Part shown: in pieces, positions 1 through 10,231 of the stretch
Layout of the letters: every line of letters begins with the position of its first letter
Position numbering within the stretch: position 1 is the stretch's first letter
Origin: Thiomonas sp.
Lineage (GTDB): Bacteria > Pseudomonadota > Gammaproteobacteria > Burkholderiales > Burkholderiaceae
Assembly: GCA_027443745.1 (NCBI GenBank)
Contig: DAIAZB010000457.1
Location: 1 to 23,481 of the forward strand
Length of the DNA: 23,481 nucleotides
Reading direction: 5' to 3'
The notes under the pieces: model-generated
What the model saw: only the letters and a program-made list of their open reading frames with translations
Told to the model about the DNA's origin: nothing
The model's database searches: none
Position numbers and translations under genes: made by a program

Positions 1-3000
1 AGCCAGCAGCGACTGGGCGCTGGCGTACAACACGCCGCGTGCCAGGCTCGATTTGCCCGAGCCTGAAACCCCGGTGACGACGCTGAGCCGCGCCAGCGGA
101 AAACGGACGTCGATGTCGCGCAGGTTGTGCAGTTGCGCACCGCGGATTTCCAGCGCCGGGGTGTCGGCGTGGGTCGCGGGACGCGGCACCAGCGGATGGC
201 GCAGCGGTTCACGCAGGTAGCGCGCGGTGAGCGAGTCCGCATGACGCATCAACACATCCAGCGTGCCCTGCGCCACCACTTGCCCACCGCGGCTGCCGGC
301 TCCCGGGCCGATGTCGAGAATGGTGTCGGCGCGGCGGATGGTGTCTTCGTCGTGCTCCACCACCACCAGGGTATTGCCGCGCGCGCGCAGGTCGTCCAGC
401 GCGTCGAGCAGGCGACGGTTGTCGCGCGGGTGCAGACCGATGGTGGGCTCGTCGAGAACATAGGCCACGCCGCGCAGATTACTGCCGAGCTGCGCCGCCA
501 GGCGGATACGCTGCGCCTCGCCACCGGATAGCGTGGGCGCGGCGCGGTCGAGCCCGAGATAGCCGAGGCCGACGCGCTGCAGGAATTGCAGCCGGGTGCG
601 GATTTCGCTCAGCATGTCGCGCCCCACCGCCTGCTCGCGCGCATCGAGGGTCAGGGCGTCGAACCAGGCATGCGCCGCGTCCACCGCCAGAGCCGAGAGT
701 TGGGCAATGGACTGATCGCGAAAGCGCACCGCCAGCGACACCGGGTTGAGCCGCGCCCCCTGGCATTGCGGGCAGGGTTGCACGTCGCCGTCGTCATGCC
801 AGGCGCCCTCCTCGCCCGTCTGTTCGGCGTCGAATCGGGGTAACAACTGGCCCGTGCCAAAGCAGCCTGTGCACCAGCCTGCGGACGAGTTGTAGGAGAA
901 CTGGCGCGGGTCCAGTTCGGCGAAGCTGCGCGCGCATGAGGGGCAGGCGCGGCGGGTGCTGAACTGGCGCAGATCCAACCCGGCATGGGCGCCGATCACG
1001 TCGCCCGCAGCCATCGCGGCACGCAGTTTGTCCAGCGGCCACACCACCTGCACCACGCCCTTGCCGAGCTGCACCGCCTCGCGCACCCGGGCGCGCAGGG
1101 CTGCCTCGTGTTCGGGAAGCAGGGTCAGCTCGCCAAGCGGCAGGGCGATGTCGTGTTCGCGAAAGCGGTCGGGCCGAGGCCAGGGGTCGGTCGGCAAGAA
1201 GGCGCCGTCCACCCACAAATGGCTGTGGCCGCGCCTGGCCGCCCATTGCGCAAGCTCGGTGTAGATGCCCTTGCGCTGCACCACCAGCGGCGCCATGACA
1301 CCCACGGTTTGGCCGCGCAGCTCGCGCAGCAGTTGGGCGACGATGGCTTCCTCGCTTTGAGGCGCGATCGGCACCCGGCAGTCGGGGCAATATTGCGTGC
1401 CGAGCTTGGTGTAGATGAGGCGCAGGAAGGGATGGGTTTCGGTCAGCGTGCCCACCGTGCTCTTGCGCCCGCCGCGGCTGGTGCGCTGGGCGATGGCGAC
1501 GGTGGGCGGAATGCCGAAGATGGCATCCACGTCCGGCCGCGGCGGCGGTTGCACGAACTGTCGCGCATAGGCGTTGATCGACTCCAGGTAGCGCCGCTGC
1601 CCCTCGCTGAACAGCACGTCGAATGCCAGCGAACTCTTGCCCGAACCGGATACACCGGTGATCACCGTCATGCTGCCGCGCGGCAGGTCGACGTCAATGT
1701 TTTGCAGGTTGTGCTCGCGTGCATGGCGAATGGCGATGAAGCCCTCGCGCCCGCGCCGCACCGCCTGGGCAAGGTAGGCGCCTGGCGCCTCGGCGGCTTG
1801 CAGACGTTGCGAGGAGTTGGCGGCCTCCCTCTCCCACCACGCCACAGCCGTCGGGGAGGACAGCGCGGTGCCAGGCGAAGGTGATGCCTGCCCCACCCGA
1901 CCTCCTGTGGCGGGCGCGGAGGTTGCCGTCGCATCCTGGCTTGATGCGCGGCCCGCGGATGACAAGGCCTGGAGTGCTGGGCCGACCTGCCAACGATAGT
2001 GCGCCAGCGCCTGTCCGGTGTGCGATGCGGCGCAGGCTTGCACTGCACTCGGCGGGCCGGCGGCGACGATCAGCCCTCCTGCGTCACCACCTTCGGGGCC
2101 GAGGTCGATGACCCAGTCGCTCGCGGCGATCACGTCCAGGTTGTGCTCGATCAGCACCACGGTGTGGCCGGTGTCCACCAGTTCATGCAGGGCGCGCAAC
2201 AGCTTGGCGATGTCGTCGAAATGCAGCCCGGTGGTGGGCTCGTCGAGCAGGAACAGGCTGCCCTTGCGCACGCCTCGCCCGGCCGTTTTGCGTGCCTCGG
2301 CCAGAAATGCGGCGAGCTTGAGGCGCTGCGCCTCGCCGCCCGAGAGCGTGGGCGTGGGCTGGCCCAGACGCAGGTAATCCAGGCCCACTGACTGCAGTGC
2401 CTTCAGGCCCGGCATCAGGTCGCGCTCCTTGGCGAAGGCGGCCAGGGCCTCGGCCACGGTGAGTTCGAGCAGGTCGGCCATGCTCAGGCTGCGGCCGTCA
2501 GGCAGATCGTGCTTGACCTCCAGCACTTCGGCACGAAAGCGGCGGCCATCGCAGTCGGCGCAGCGCAAGTACACGTCGGAGAGGAACTGCATTTCCACAT
2601 GCTCGAAGCCCGAACCGCCGCACGCGGGGCAACGGCCGTCGCCGTTGTTGAAGCTGAAGGTGCCGGCGCTGTAGCCGCGCCGCTGCGCTTCGGGCAGCGC
2701 GGCGAAACGCTTGCGCAGCGCGTCAAAGGCGCCGACGAAACTCACCGGGTTGGAGCGCGCCGTCTTGCCCATGGACGACTGATCGACCAGCACCACGTCG
2801 GCCACCTGCTCGGCACCCAGGAGGCGAGCGTGTGCGCCGGGTTCGGGTGCGGTCTTGCCCAGTGCGCGGGACAAGGCGGGAAAGAGCACGTCCCCCAGCA
2901 GCGTGGACTTGCCGCAACCCGATACGCCGGTGACGCTGACCAGCGCCCGCAGCGGGAATTCGGCGGTGATGTCGCGCAGGTTGTGCTCCCGCGCGCCTTC

Positions 3001-4938
3001 CAGAATGAGACGCGGCGCGATGAGCCGGCCGGTGGCGTCCACCGCGATGCGGCGTGGCGCGCGGTCGGGCTGGACCCGCTGTTCGCCACGCAGATAGGCG
3101 CCCGTCAGGGTGTCGGCGGCGCGCAAGCCAGCGAGATCGCCCTGGTACACGACGTGGCCGCCATGCTCGCCAGCGCCGGGGCCGAGCTCCAGCAGATGGT
3201 CGGCGGCGAGCATCACCTGCGGATCGTGTTCGACCACCAGCAGAGAATTGCCGGCGCGCTTCAAGTCCTGCATCACGGCGTTGAGCCGGTGCAGGTCGCG
3301 CGGGTGCAGGCCGATGGAGGGCTCGTCGAGCACAAACAGAGTTTGCGTCAGCGAGGTGCCCAGAGCGGTGGTGAGGTTGATGCGCTGCACTTCGCCGCCC
3401 GAGAGCGTGCGCGACTGCCGGTCGAGCGTGAGATAGCCCAGCCCGACGTCCAGCAGGTAACGCAGCCGGGCGCGAATCTCGTCGAGCAGCAGTCGCGTTG
3501 CGGCATCGGCACCGGGATCGTGCTCCATCGCGACGAAAAAGGCATGGGCGCGCGCCACCGGCAACTGCATCACGTCGTGCAGGCACAGGCCGGGCAGTTG
3601 CGTCGCGACAGCGTCGGCCCAGTACACGCCCTGTGGCCGAAAACGGGGCCGGTCAGCCAGGGCAGCGTCGGCCTCCTCCCGGCCGCCCACGCGCCAGAGC
3701 AGACCGTCGAGCTTGAGGCGCGCGCCGCCACAGGCGGGGCATGGACTGCTGCTGCGGTATTTGGACAGCAGCACGCGCACGTGCATCTTGTAGGTGCGGG
3801 TTTCCAGCCATTCGAAAAACCGCCGCACGCCGAAATACTGCCGGGTCCAGTTGCCCTTCCAGTCGGGGTCGCCTTCGAGCACCCAGTGACGCTCGCCAGG
3901 GGTGAGTTCGGACCAGGGCACATCCAGCCGCACACCGGCCGCTGGAGCGTGGCGTTCCAGGTCTTTCTGCGCGTCCTTGAAGCTCGCGGTCTGCCAGGGC
4001 TTGATGGCACCCTGTTTCAGGCTCTTGCGCCCGTCCGGAATCACCAACCCCCAATCCAACCCGAGCGTGCGGCCGAAGCCGCGACAGGTTTCGCAAGCAC
4101 CGACCGGCGAGTTGAAGCTGAACAGGCCAGGACTGGCATCGCGGTAGGCAATGTCGCAATGCGCGCAATGCAGGTCGGAGGAGTAGCGCCAGCCGCTTCC
4201 GGACTCGGTGGCGTCGTCGTCCGCCACCGGCCAGACCGCCATGCGGCCCTGCCCCAGGCGGAGCGCGGCCTCGACGGCCTCCATCAACCGCGGCGCCTCG
4301 ACGTTGGCGGCGCGAAAGCGATCCTGCACCATGTGCAGCACATCGCCGTCGCGGCGGTGCACGCGGGTGTAGCCCTGGGCGCCCAGGCCTTGCAGCACCA
4401 TGTCCTGCGGCAGGCCGGCGGGAATGGCGACGGGAAACGTCAGCACCAGCCGCGGGTCGCCGGCGAGCGCGGCACGACGCTGCACGTCGGCGGCGATGCT
4501 GGCCGGGGATTCGCGCCTCACCTCGGCGCCGCACTGGCGACACTGCAGCCGGCTGGAGCGGGCGAACAGGAGTTTGAGGTGGTCGGCCAGTTCGGTCATG
4601 GTCCCCACGGTGGAGCGCGAGGTGCGCACCGGGTTGGTCTGGTCGATGGCGATCGCGGGCAGGATGCCGTCGATGCGATCGACCTGCGGCCGGTCCATGC
4701 GGTCGAGGAACTGGCGGGCGTAGGGTGAAAAGGTTTCGACATAGCGCCGCTGGCCCTCGGCATACACCGTGTCGAAGACCAGTGAGCTCTTGCCCGAGCC
4801 TGAGACCCCTGTGACGACGACGATCTGTCCCAGCGGGATACGCAGATCCAGGTTTTTCAGGTTGTTCTGCCGCGCCCCTTCGATGTGCAGGGCAACGGGG
4901 GCTGGGATCGGCTGAGAGGTGTCACGTGCGGTCATCAT
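1..4938 (-). CDS. uvrA: Double-length excinuclease ABC subunit UvrA (partial, 3' end outside window)
   Basis: DNA damage recognition ATPase of nucleotide excision repair, acting with UvrB and UvrC. The frame is open from the ATG at 4938 (a second ATG follows at 4935) to base 1, 1646 codons, and continues off the window. Two UvrA units are fused. Unit 1 (residues 1 to about 975) has Walker [10 protein letters not shown] at 44-52, signature LSGGEVQR near 512, a second Walker [10 protein letters not shown] near 672, a CPAC...CADC zinc-finger pair near 766-797 and a second signature LSGGEAQR near 865. After a low-complexity Ala/Ser/Pro-rich linker (about 975-1055), unit 2 has Walker A near 1095, signature near 1470 and a fourth Walker A near 1623. 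Each unit keeps the segment between its first Walker A and first signature where the UvrB-binding and insertion domains lie, so neither looks like a short UvrA2. A UvrA monomer is about 940-1000 residues; double-length forms are, from memory, annotated in some Burkholderiales. No LexA-like box was seen upstream. Confidence 0.95.
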   Translation of the reverse strand, partial: MMTARDTSQPIPAPVALHIEGARQNNLKNLDLRIPLGQIVVVTGVSGSGKSSLVFDTVYAEGQRRYVETFSPYARQFLDRMDRPQVDRIDGILPAIAIDQTNPVRTSRSTVGTMTELADHLKLLFARSSRLQCRQCGAEVRRESPASIAADVQRRAALAGDPRLVLTFPVAIPAGLPQDMVLQGLGAQGYTRVHRRDGDVLHMVQDRFRAANVEAPRLMEAVEAALRLGQGRMAVWPVADDDATESGSGWRYSSDLHCAHCDIAYRDASPGLFSFNSPVGACETCRGFGRTLGLDWGLVIPDGRKSLKQGAIKPWQTASFKDAQKDLERHAPAAGVRLDVPWSELTPGERHWVLEGDPDWKGNWTRQYFGVRRFFEWLETRTYKMHVRVLLSKYRSSSPCPACGGARLKLDGLLWRVGGREEADAALADRPRFRPQGVYWADAVATQLPGLCLHDVMQLPVARAHAFFVAMEHDPGADAATRLLLDEIRARLRYLLDVGLGYLTLDRQSRTLSGGEVQRINLTTALGTSLTQTLFVLDEPSIGLHPRDLHRLNAVMQDLKRAGNSLLVVEHDPQVMLAADHLLELGPGAGEHGGHVVYQGDLAGLRAADTLTGAYLRGEQRVQPDRAPRRIAVDATGRLIAPRLILEGAREHNLRDITAEFPLRALVSVTGVSGCGKSTLLGDVLFPALSRALGKTAPEPGAHARLLGAEQVADVVLVDQSSMGKTARSNPVSFVGAFDALRKRFAALPEAQRRGYSAGTFSFNNGDGRCPACGGSGFEHVEMQFLSDVYLRCADCDGRRFRAEVLEVKHDLPDGRSLSMADLLELTVAEALAAFAKERDLMPGLKALQSVGLDYLRLGQPTPTLSGGEAQRLKLAAFLAEARKTAGRGVRKGSLFLLDEPTTGLHFDDIAKLLRALHELVDTGHTVVLIEHNLDVIAASDWVIDLGPEGGDAGGLIVAAGPPSAVQACAASHTGQALAHYRWQVGPALQALSSAGRASSQDATATSAPATGGRVGQASPSPGTALSSPTAVAWWEREAANSSQRLQAAEAPGAYLAQAVRRGREGFIAIRHAREHNLQNIDVDLPRGSMTVITGVSGSGKSSLAFDVLFSEGQRRYLESINAYARQFVQPPPRPDVDAIFGIPPTVAIAQRTSRGGRKSTVGTLTETHPFLRLIYTKLGTQYCPDCRVPIAPQSEEAIVAQLLRELRGQTVGVMAPLVVQRKGIYTELAQWAARRGHSHLWVDGAFLPTDPWPRPDRFREHDIALPLGELTLLPEHEAALRARVREAVQLGKGVVQVVWPLDKLRAAMAAGDVIGAHAGLDLRQFSTRRACPSCARSFAELDPRQFSYNSSAGWCTGCFGTGQLLPRFDAEQTGEEGAWHDDGDVQPCPQCQGARLNPVSLAVRFRDQSIAQLSALAVDAAHAWFDALTLDAREQAVGRDMLSEIRTRLQFLQRVGLGYLGLDRAAPTLSGGEAQRIRLAAQLGSNLRGVAYVLDEPTIGLHPRDNRRLLDALDDLRARGNTLVVVEHDEDTIRRADTILDIGPGAGSRGGQVVAQGTLDVLMRHADSLTARYLREPLRHPLVPRPATHADTPALEIRGAQLHNLRDIDVRFPLARLSVVTGVSGSGKSSLARGVLYASAQSLLA

Positions 4939-5164
4939 GCCACTATACGCAGCCGTTGCCGGCGCGTGCAGCCCGGGGGAAATGGCGCTGGCCGACAGGA
5001 TTCTCCACGGTCAGAATCGCGCTTTGCGTGCTAGGCTAGGTTTGCATCATGCAGTGCAACAAGGTGTCGCGCTGGCGTGCTGCAGCGCTGCATTGCGCGA
5101 TCTGCCGCGTACATCCTCGGCAAGCTTCATACCGTTCTTACATCCATCGAAACGGGAGACCGAC

Positions 5165-5860
5165 ATGAGCAGACTGCATTTCATCGGCGGCGAAAAAGGC
5201 GGCGTCGGCAAATCACTGGTCTCGCGCCTGCTCGCCCAGTACATGATCGACCGCCACCTGCCTTTCATCGGTTTCGACACCGACAAGTCACATGGTGCGT
5301 TATTGCGTTTTTATGCTGACTACGCCTCGCCGGTCATCATCGACCGCTACGAAAGCCTGGACCGCATCGTCGATGCCGCGATGGAGCAACCGGACCGACG
5401 CATTCTGGTCGATCTCGCCGCTCAGACCCACCAGTTCCTGGTTCGCTGGATCGAGGATTCCGGCCTGCTGGACATGCGGGACGACCTGGGCATGTCGCTC
5501 GTGTACTGGCATGTGATGGATTCGGGGCGGGACTCGGTGGATCTGCTGCGTGCGCTGCTCGGCCAATTCGGCGGACGCATGCAATTGGTGCTGGTGCTCA
5601 ATGAAGTGCGCGGCGACCGCTTTGACATTCTCGAGTCTTCGGGTCTGAAAACCCGCGCGGAAGACCTTGGCGCCTGCGTCATCGGTCTGCGCCACCTGCA
5701 GGACTCGACGATTCAGAAAATCGATGCTCACAACACCAGCTTCTGGGCGTCCGTGAACCTGCCGGACCCCTCTGGCAACGGTCTCGGGCTGATGGAGCGC
5801 CAGCGGGTCAAAATCTGGATGAACCGCACCTACAAGGCGTTTGATCAGGTGCAGGTTTGA
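5165..5860 (+). CDS. Orphan ParA/MinD-like P-loop ATPase, TraL-like
   Basis: 231-residue cytoplasmic ATPase of the deviant-Walker-A (ParA/MinD/CobQ) superfamily. Visible motifs are GEKGGVGKS at residues 9-17 with the signature lysine (K11), a Walker A' FDTD at 37-40 and a Walker B-like ILVDLAAQ around D83. The C-terminus (MERQRVKIWMNR, then an aromatic-rich end) resembles the end of conjugative TraL/StbC-type ATPases as I remember them; that link is by eye only. The frame is open from 4919, but the ATG at 5165 is chosen because GGGAG lies just upstream and because the deviant Walker A then falls at the N-terminus as usual. No ParB, relaxase or transfer gene lies nearby: the neighbours are divergent uvrA and an ABC exporter. 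Substrate and role are unknown. The P-loop family is certain, the subfamily is not. Confidence 0.85.
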   Translation: MSRLHFIGGEKGGVGKSLVSRLLAQYMIDRHLPFIGFDTDKSHGALLRFYADYASPVIIDRYESLDRIVDAAMEQPDRRILVDLAAQTHQFLVRWIEDSGLLDMRDDLGMSLVYWHVMDSGRDSVDLLRALLGQFGGRMQLVLVLNEVRGDRFDILESSGLKTRAEDLGACVIGLRHLQDSTIQKIDAHNTSFWASVNLPDPSGNGLGLMERQRVKIWMNRTYKAFDQVQV

Positions 5861-5982
5861 GCACCAAGGACGCCCGTCGGCGCGAGCCCACGCCTTGCGT
5901 CAGGCAACATCCCGCCGCCCGCGGCGCAACGTCTCTCGGATTGGCCCCTGCTCACGCCACCGTTCAGGGCCTACGATGATGC

Positions 5983-7830
5983 ATGGCTGACGCTCCCACC
6001 AGCATCCTGTCGAGCTTGCCGGCACAAGCGGGTCCGCGCAGCTTGGGCCCGCTGCAGCAGTTACTGCCCTTCCTGCGGCCTTATCGCGGCCGCATTGCGC
6101 TGGCCCTGGTGTTTTTGCTGCTGGCCGCCGGCAGTACCCTGAGTTTTCCTCTGGCTTTGCGCTGGCTGATCGACGGCGGCCTGCTGCACCCCTCGACCAA
6201 CGCCAGCCGCGGCGGCCTCGGCATTCATTTCGTCGCGCTGTTCGGCTTGGCCGTGCTGCTGGGCATGTTCTCGGCAGCGCGCTACTACATGGTGAGCTGG
6301 CTGGGCGAGCGTGTCACGGCTGATTTGCGCAGTCGGGTCTACAGCCATGTGCTGACGCAATCGCCGCAGTTCTTCGAACACACGCAAACCGGCGAGGTGC
6401 TGTCGCGCCTGACCACCGACACCACGCTGGTGCAGACCGTGGTCGGCTCCAGCCTGTCGATGGGCCTGCGCAACAGCGTGGTGTTCCTCGGCGGCATGAC
6501 CATGCTGGTTGCCACCAGCCCGCGCCTGATGCTGAGCGTGGTGGCCGTCATCCTGCTGGTGGTGTTCCCCGCGGTCGCCATCGGCCGCCGCGTGCGGCGC
6601 CTGTCGCGCGCCAGTCAGGACCGCATTGCCGATTCCAGCGCCATCGCCGCCGAGGTGCTGAACGCGATTCCCACGGTGCAGAGCTATGGGCGCGAGCCGG
6701 GCGAATCGCGCCGCTTCAGCCAGGCCGCGGAAGATGCTTTCACCACCGCGGTGCGACGCAGCCGCATGCGCGCGCTGCTCACCGCCTTTGTCATCGTCGC
6801 CCTGTTCGGCGCACTCATCTATGGCCTGTACCAGGGCACGGTGGCCGTGGTCGAAGGCCGCATGAGCGCAGGCACCCTGGGGCAAACGGTGCTCTACATC
6901 GGCCTGGTGGCCGGCTCCGCCGCCTCGCTCTCGGAGGTGTTCGGCGACTTGCTGCGTGCCACCGGCGCCACCGAACGGCTGATGGAACTGCTGGCCGAGC
7001 GCTCGCCTGTGGCCAATCCGCCCCAGCCGCAGGCGCTGCCGGCGCCGCAAGGCGGCTCCGCCGTGCAGTTCGCCCATGTGCGCTTCACCTACCCATCGCG
7101 CCCGGAACAACCGGCGCTGGACGATTTTTCGCTGCTGGTGGAACCGGGCGAAACCGTGGCCGTGGTCGGCCCCAGCGGCGCCGGCAAGACCACGGTGTTG
7201 CAGCTGCTGCTGCGCTTTTACGACGTGCAGCACGGCGCGGTCAGCGTGGACGGTGTGCGGGTCGATCACGCCGACCTTGCCGCGCTGCGCGAGCGCATCG
7301 GCCTGGTGCCGCAGGATGCGGTGATTTTCTCCGCGAGTGCACTCGACAACATTCGCTACGGCAGGCCCGAGGCCAGTGAGCACGATGTCATGCAAGCCGC
7401 GCGCGCCGCGCAGGCCGATGGCTTTATCCGCGAATTGCCGCAGGGCTACAACACCTATCTGGGTGAGCGCGGCGTGCGGCTTTCGGGCGGCCAGCGCCAG
7501 CGCCTGAGCATCGCCCGTGCCATCCTGAAAAACGCCCCGCTGCTGCTGCTGGACGAAGCCACCAGCGCGCTGGACGCGCAAAGCGAACGCGCCGTGCAGG
7601 CCGCGCTGGAGCAAGCCATGCAGGGCCGCACCACCCTCGTCATCGCCCACCGCCTGGCCACGGTGCAGCGCGCCGACCGCATCGTGGTGCTGGAGCGCGG
7701 CCGCATCGTCGACATCGGCAACCATGCCGAGCTGATGGCACGTGGTGGCCTCTATGCCCATCTGGCGTCGCTGCAGTTCATGCACGGGCCGGGGAACTTG
7801 TCGACCCATGAGCAACACAGTTACATTTGA
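5983..7830 (+). CDS. ABC exporter half-transporter, MsbA-related (permease fused to ATPase)
   Basis: 615-residue inner-membrane ABC exporter with an N-terminal transmembrane domain (about residues 35-320, several hydrophobic helices beginning with the run after RPYRGR) and a C-terminal nucleotide-binding domain (about 355-595). The ATPase motifs are complete: Walker A GPSGAGKTT near 395-403, signature LSGGQRQR, Walker B LLLLDEATSALD and the H-loop AHRLAT. Such proteins act as homodimers or heterodimers exporting lipids, peptides or drugs. The sequence resembles the MsbA-related group rather than genuine lipid A flippase MsbA, and the substrate cannot be read from it. The start is the ATG of MADAPTS. 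It sits 81 bp upstream of the response regulator on the same strand, so co-transcription with the two-component genes is possible. Confidence 0.93.
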   Translation: MADAPTSILSSLPAQAGPRSLGPLQQLLPFLRPYRGRIALALVFLLLAAGSTLSFPLALRWLIDGGLLHPSTNASRGGLGIHFVALFGLAVLLGMFSAARYYMVSWLGERVTADLRSRVYSHVLTQSPQFFEHTQTGEVLSRLTTDTTLVQTVVGSSLSMGLRNSVVFLGGMTMLVATSPRLMLSVVAVILLVVFPAVAIGRRVRRLSRASQDRIADSSAIAAEVLNAIPTVQSYGREPGESRRFSQAAEDAFTTAVRRSRMRALLTAFVIVALFGALIYGLYQGTVAVVEGRMSAGTLGQTVLYIGLVAGSAASLSEVFGDLLRATGATERLMELLAERSPVANPPQPQALPAPQGGSAVQFAHVRFTYPSRPEQPALDDFSLLVEPGETVAVVGPSGAGKTTVLQLLLRFYDVQHGAVSVDGVRVDHADLAALRERIGLVPQDAVIFSASALDNIRYGRPEASEHDVMQAARAAQADGFIRELPQGYNTYLGERGVRLSGGQRQRLSIARAILKNAPLLLLDEATSALDAQSERAVQAALEQAMQGRTTLVIAHRLATVQRADRIVVLERGRIVDIGNHAELMARGGLYAHLASLQFMHGPGNLSTHEQHSYI

Positions 7831-7911
7831 CGCCACAACAAAGCCGTCGTCGTTTCCGGGCACCACTCTGTCCCAACGTGCACCGCGTTCCAACCTACTG
7901 ACCATCCCGCC

Positions 7912-8640
7912 ATGCAACAAGACAAACCCAAGAAGATCCTCGTGGTCGACGACGATGCCCGCATCCGCGACCTGCTGCGACGCTATCTGGCCCAGGAAAA
8001 CTACGAGGTGTTCGTCGCCGAAGACGCCAAGGCGATGTCGCGGGTGATGGTCAAGGAGCGCTTCGATCTCATCGTGCTCGACCTCATGCTGCCCGGCGAA
8101 GACGGCCTCACCGTCTGCAAGCGCATGCGCTCGTCGAAGGATTTCACCCCCATCATCATGCTCACCGCCAAAGGCGAAGACGTGGACCGCATCATCGGCC
8201 TCGAAGTGGGTGCCGACGACTACCTGCCCAAACCCTTCAACCCGCGCGAACTGCTTGCCCGCATCAGCGCCGTGCTGCGTCGCCAGCCCAACCCCGAGTT
8301 GCCCGGCGCCCCGGCGCGCGACGACGAAACCGTGTTGTTCGGCCCCTTCAGCCTCGATCTCGCTCGGCGCGAACTCTCGCGCGAGGGGGAACTCATCAGC
8401 CTGACCACCGGCGAATTCGCCATGCTCAAGGCGCTGGTGCGCCACCCACGCCAGCCGCTGTCGCGCGACCGCCTGGCTGAGCTGGCCCGCGGCCGCGACT
8501 ACGAGGCCTTCGACCGCAGCCTGGACGTCGCCATCTCGCGCCTGCGCAAGATCGTCGAGATCGACCCCGCGCATCCGCGCTACATCCAGACCGTGTGGGG
8601 CGTGGGCTATGTGTTCGTGCCCGACACCAAGGACGCTTGA
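7912..8640 (+). CDS. ompR: OmpR-family DNA-binding response regulator
   Basis: 242-residue two-component response regulator. The receiver domain (about residues 7-125) shows the acidic pocket DDD at 13-15, the phospho-acceptor D57 in IVLDLMLPGEDG, and the conserved lysine K107 in LPKPFNP. The C-terminal winged-helix domain (about 140-238) ends with the typical RYIQTVWGVGYVF motif of the OmpR/PhoB class. It is followed 126 bp downstream by an EnvZ-like sensor kinase, its presumed partner. In proteobacteria OmpR/EnvZ pairs respond to osmolarity and envelope conditions and control porins; whether that applies here is inference. The start is the ATG of MQQDKPKK, directly before the first beta strand. 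Confidence 0.95.
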   Translation: MQQDKPKKILVVDDDARIRDLLRRYLAQENYEVFVAEDAKAMSRVMVKERFDLIVLDLMLPGEDGLTVCKRMRSSKDFTPIIMLTAKGEDVDRIIGLEVGADDYLPKPFNPRELLARISAVLRRQPNPELPGAPARDDETVLFGPFSLDLARRELSREGELISLTTGEFAMLKALVRHPRQPLSRDRLAELARGRDYEAFDRSLDVAISRLRKIVEIDPAHPRYIQTVWGVGYVFVPDTKDA

Positions 8641-8766
8641 ATTCCGCCCATCCGGCCTGACCAGCGCTGACGCCGGCGTGAGCCCACTGCAGTCCGCGTG
8701 CGGATTCCCCCAGGGAGCGCCAGGCCCGCTCCGTCTCGGCACCTCTCGGCCCTGCAGTTTGTCAAC

Positions 8767-10206
8767 ATGAGTGCCGACGCTCCCGCGCCACCTCCCCAAT
8801 CCCCGCTCGATCCCGGCCCGGCCAATCTGGACAAGCCGAGCCTGGCTTGGCGAGTGTTCGGCGGGCTGTCCGGCCGTCTCTACTGGCGCACGTTTTTCCT
8901 CATCGTGCTGCTGGTGCTGGCCAGTCTGGCGGGGTGGTTCCAGAGCTTTCGCGTGCTGCAACTCGGGCCTCAGGTGGAACAGACCTCGCGCCAGATCACC
9001 AGCCTCATCGACCTCACCCGCATCGCACTGGTGCACGCGGCGCCCGAATATCGCACGGCCCTGCTCGACGAGTTGGTCAAGCGCGAGGACATCTACATCT
9101 ATCCGCGCGAACCCAGCGACCAGTGGACGCCGATGGCGCACACGGATTTCACCCGTCGCCTGACGGCTTCGGTCGATCAGCGTCTGCACGAAAAACTGGA
9201 TTTTGCCGACGTGGTGAACGGCCGCTCCGGGCTGTGGATCGGTTTTCGCATCGAGCACAGCGACTATTGGTTGTTGCTCGACCGCTCGCGCATTGACCCC
9301 TCGCTGGGCGAGGCCTGGATCATCTGGGGTGTCCTGGCAACGTTGCTCGCGATGATCGGTGCGGCCATCATCGCGCGTTTCATCAATCGTCCGTTGCGCG
9401 ACTTGAGCATCGCCACGGCCTCGGTGCGTGAAGGCGATTTTTCGCAACAACTCAACGAGACATCGGGCACGCAGGAAATCCGCGAAGTCAATCGAGGCTT
9501 CAACCGTATGGCGCGCGCGCTGCAGGAAATCGACCGGGACCGGGCCTTGATGCTGGCCGGCATTTCCCATGACATCCGCACTCCGCTTGCACGTTTGCGC
9601 CTCGAGGCCGAGCTGAGCGTTCCTGATCCCCAGTCACGGCAGGACATCATTGCCGACATCGAACAGGCGGACTCGATCATCAGCAAGTTCATGGAGTACG
9701 CACGCACCGCCAGTCCAGTACGCGAAAGCGTGGACCTGCCCGATCTGGTGACCAAGATCATGGCGGACTACAGCAAGGATGCCGATTTGCGCATCCGCAT
9801 GCCGAGCAACGCTGAGGCCCTGGCCCTGGCCGACCCCCTGGAGTTGCAGCGCATCATCGTGAATCTGATCGAGAACGCCAGACGCTACGGTCGAACGCCC
9901 GGCAGCAACCGGGTCGAGCTGGACATCGGCATCAGCAAGCGCCGCAACGAGGTCTGCCTGAGCGTGCGCGACCACGGCCCCGGCGTCACCAGCGAGCATC
10001 TACCCCTGCTCACCCGACCGTTTTTCCGTGGTAACGAGGCGCGCACCGCCGCGAAAGGTACCGGCCTAGGTTTGGCCATCGTCGATCGCACCATCGCCCG
10101 CATGGCGGGCCGGCTGGAGATCAGCAACGCCAAGGGCGGTGGCTTGATGCTGCGCATCTGGCTGCAGCGCGATCCGGCCGATGTCCTGCCGACCCCTCAG
10201 CTTTGA
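8767..10206 (+). CDS. envZ: EnvZ-like sensor histidine kinase
   Basis: 479-residue inner-membrane histidine kinase paired with the preceding OmpR-type regulator. Layout: cytoplasmic N-terminus, TM1 about residues 42-61, periplasmic sensor region to about 182, TM2 about 183-205, HAMP linker (ARFINRPLRDLSIA onward), dimerisation/phospho-acceptor helix with H268 in GISHDIRTPLARLR, then the catalytic ATPase domain with N-box NLIENARRYG, G1 DHGPGV and G2 GTGLGLAIV. All motifs for autokinase activity are present. The frame is open in frame to a GTG at 8698 (502 residues), but the ATG at 8767 is preferred because the extra residues are low-complexity Pro/Arg/Ser. Neither start has a clear Shine-Dalgarno sequence. 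It converges with rnfH, leaving only 25 bp between stop codons. Confidence 0.93.
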   Translation: MSADAPAPPPQSPLDPGPANLDKPSLAWRVFGGLSGRLYWRTFFLIVLLVLASLAGWFQSFRVLQLGPQVEQTSRQITSLIDLTRIALVHAAPEYRTALLDELVKREDIYIYPREPSDQWTPMAHTDFTRRLTASVDQRLHEKLDFADVVNGRSGLWIGFRIEHSDYWLLLDRSRIDPSLGEAWIIWGVLATLLAMIGAAIIARFINRPLRDLSIATASVREGDFSQQLNETSGTQEIREVNRGFNRMARALQEIDRDRALMLAGISHDIRTPLARLRLEAELSVPDPQSRQDIIADIEQADSIISKFMEYARTASPVRESVDLPDLVTKIMADYSKDADLRIRMPSNAEALALADPLELQRIIVNLIENARRYGRTPGSNRVELDIGISKRRNEVCLSVRDHGPGVTSEHLPLLTRPFFRGNEARTAAKGTGLGLAIVDRTIARMAGRLEISNAKGGGLMLRIWLQRDPADVLPTPQL

Positions 10207-10231
10207 TCCCCGACCCGAACTGGCCCTAACC

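Noticed and set aside
2509..4728. 739-codon open frame on the plus strand opposite uvrA
   Set aside because: It lies wholly antisense to the clearly conserved UvrA frame, its product is low-complexity His/Gln/Ala/Gly-rich with no recognisable domain, and long antisense frames are expected in GC-rich DNA.
5081..5092. Perfect 12-bp palindrome TGCAGCGCTGCA upstream of the ParA-like gene
   Set aside because: It sits among repeated TGC/GCA runs in a GC-rich gap, has no second copy, and cannot be tied to a centromere-like or operator site.
4939..5164. Looked for a LexA (SOS) box, CTGT-N8-ACAG, upstream of uvrA
   Set aside because: No acceptable match was found in the intergenic region by eye; SOS control of this uvrA is not supported by the sequence seen.
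6061..9570. 1169-codon open frame on the minus strand spanning the ABC exporter, ompR and envZ
   Set aside because: It runs antisense across three real genes and the gaps between them, and the product is a compositional shadow (His/Gln/Ala/Arg-rich) without motifs.
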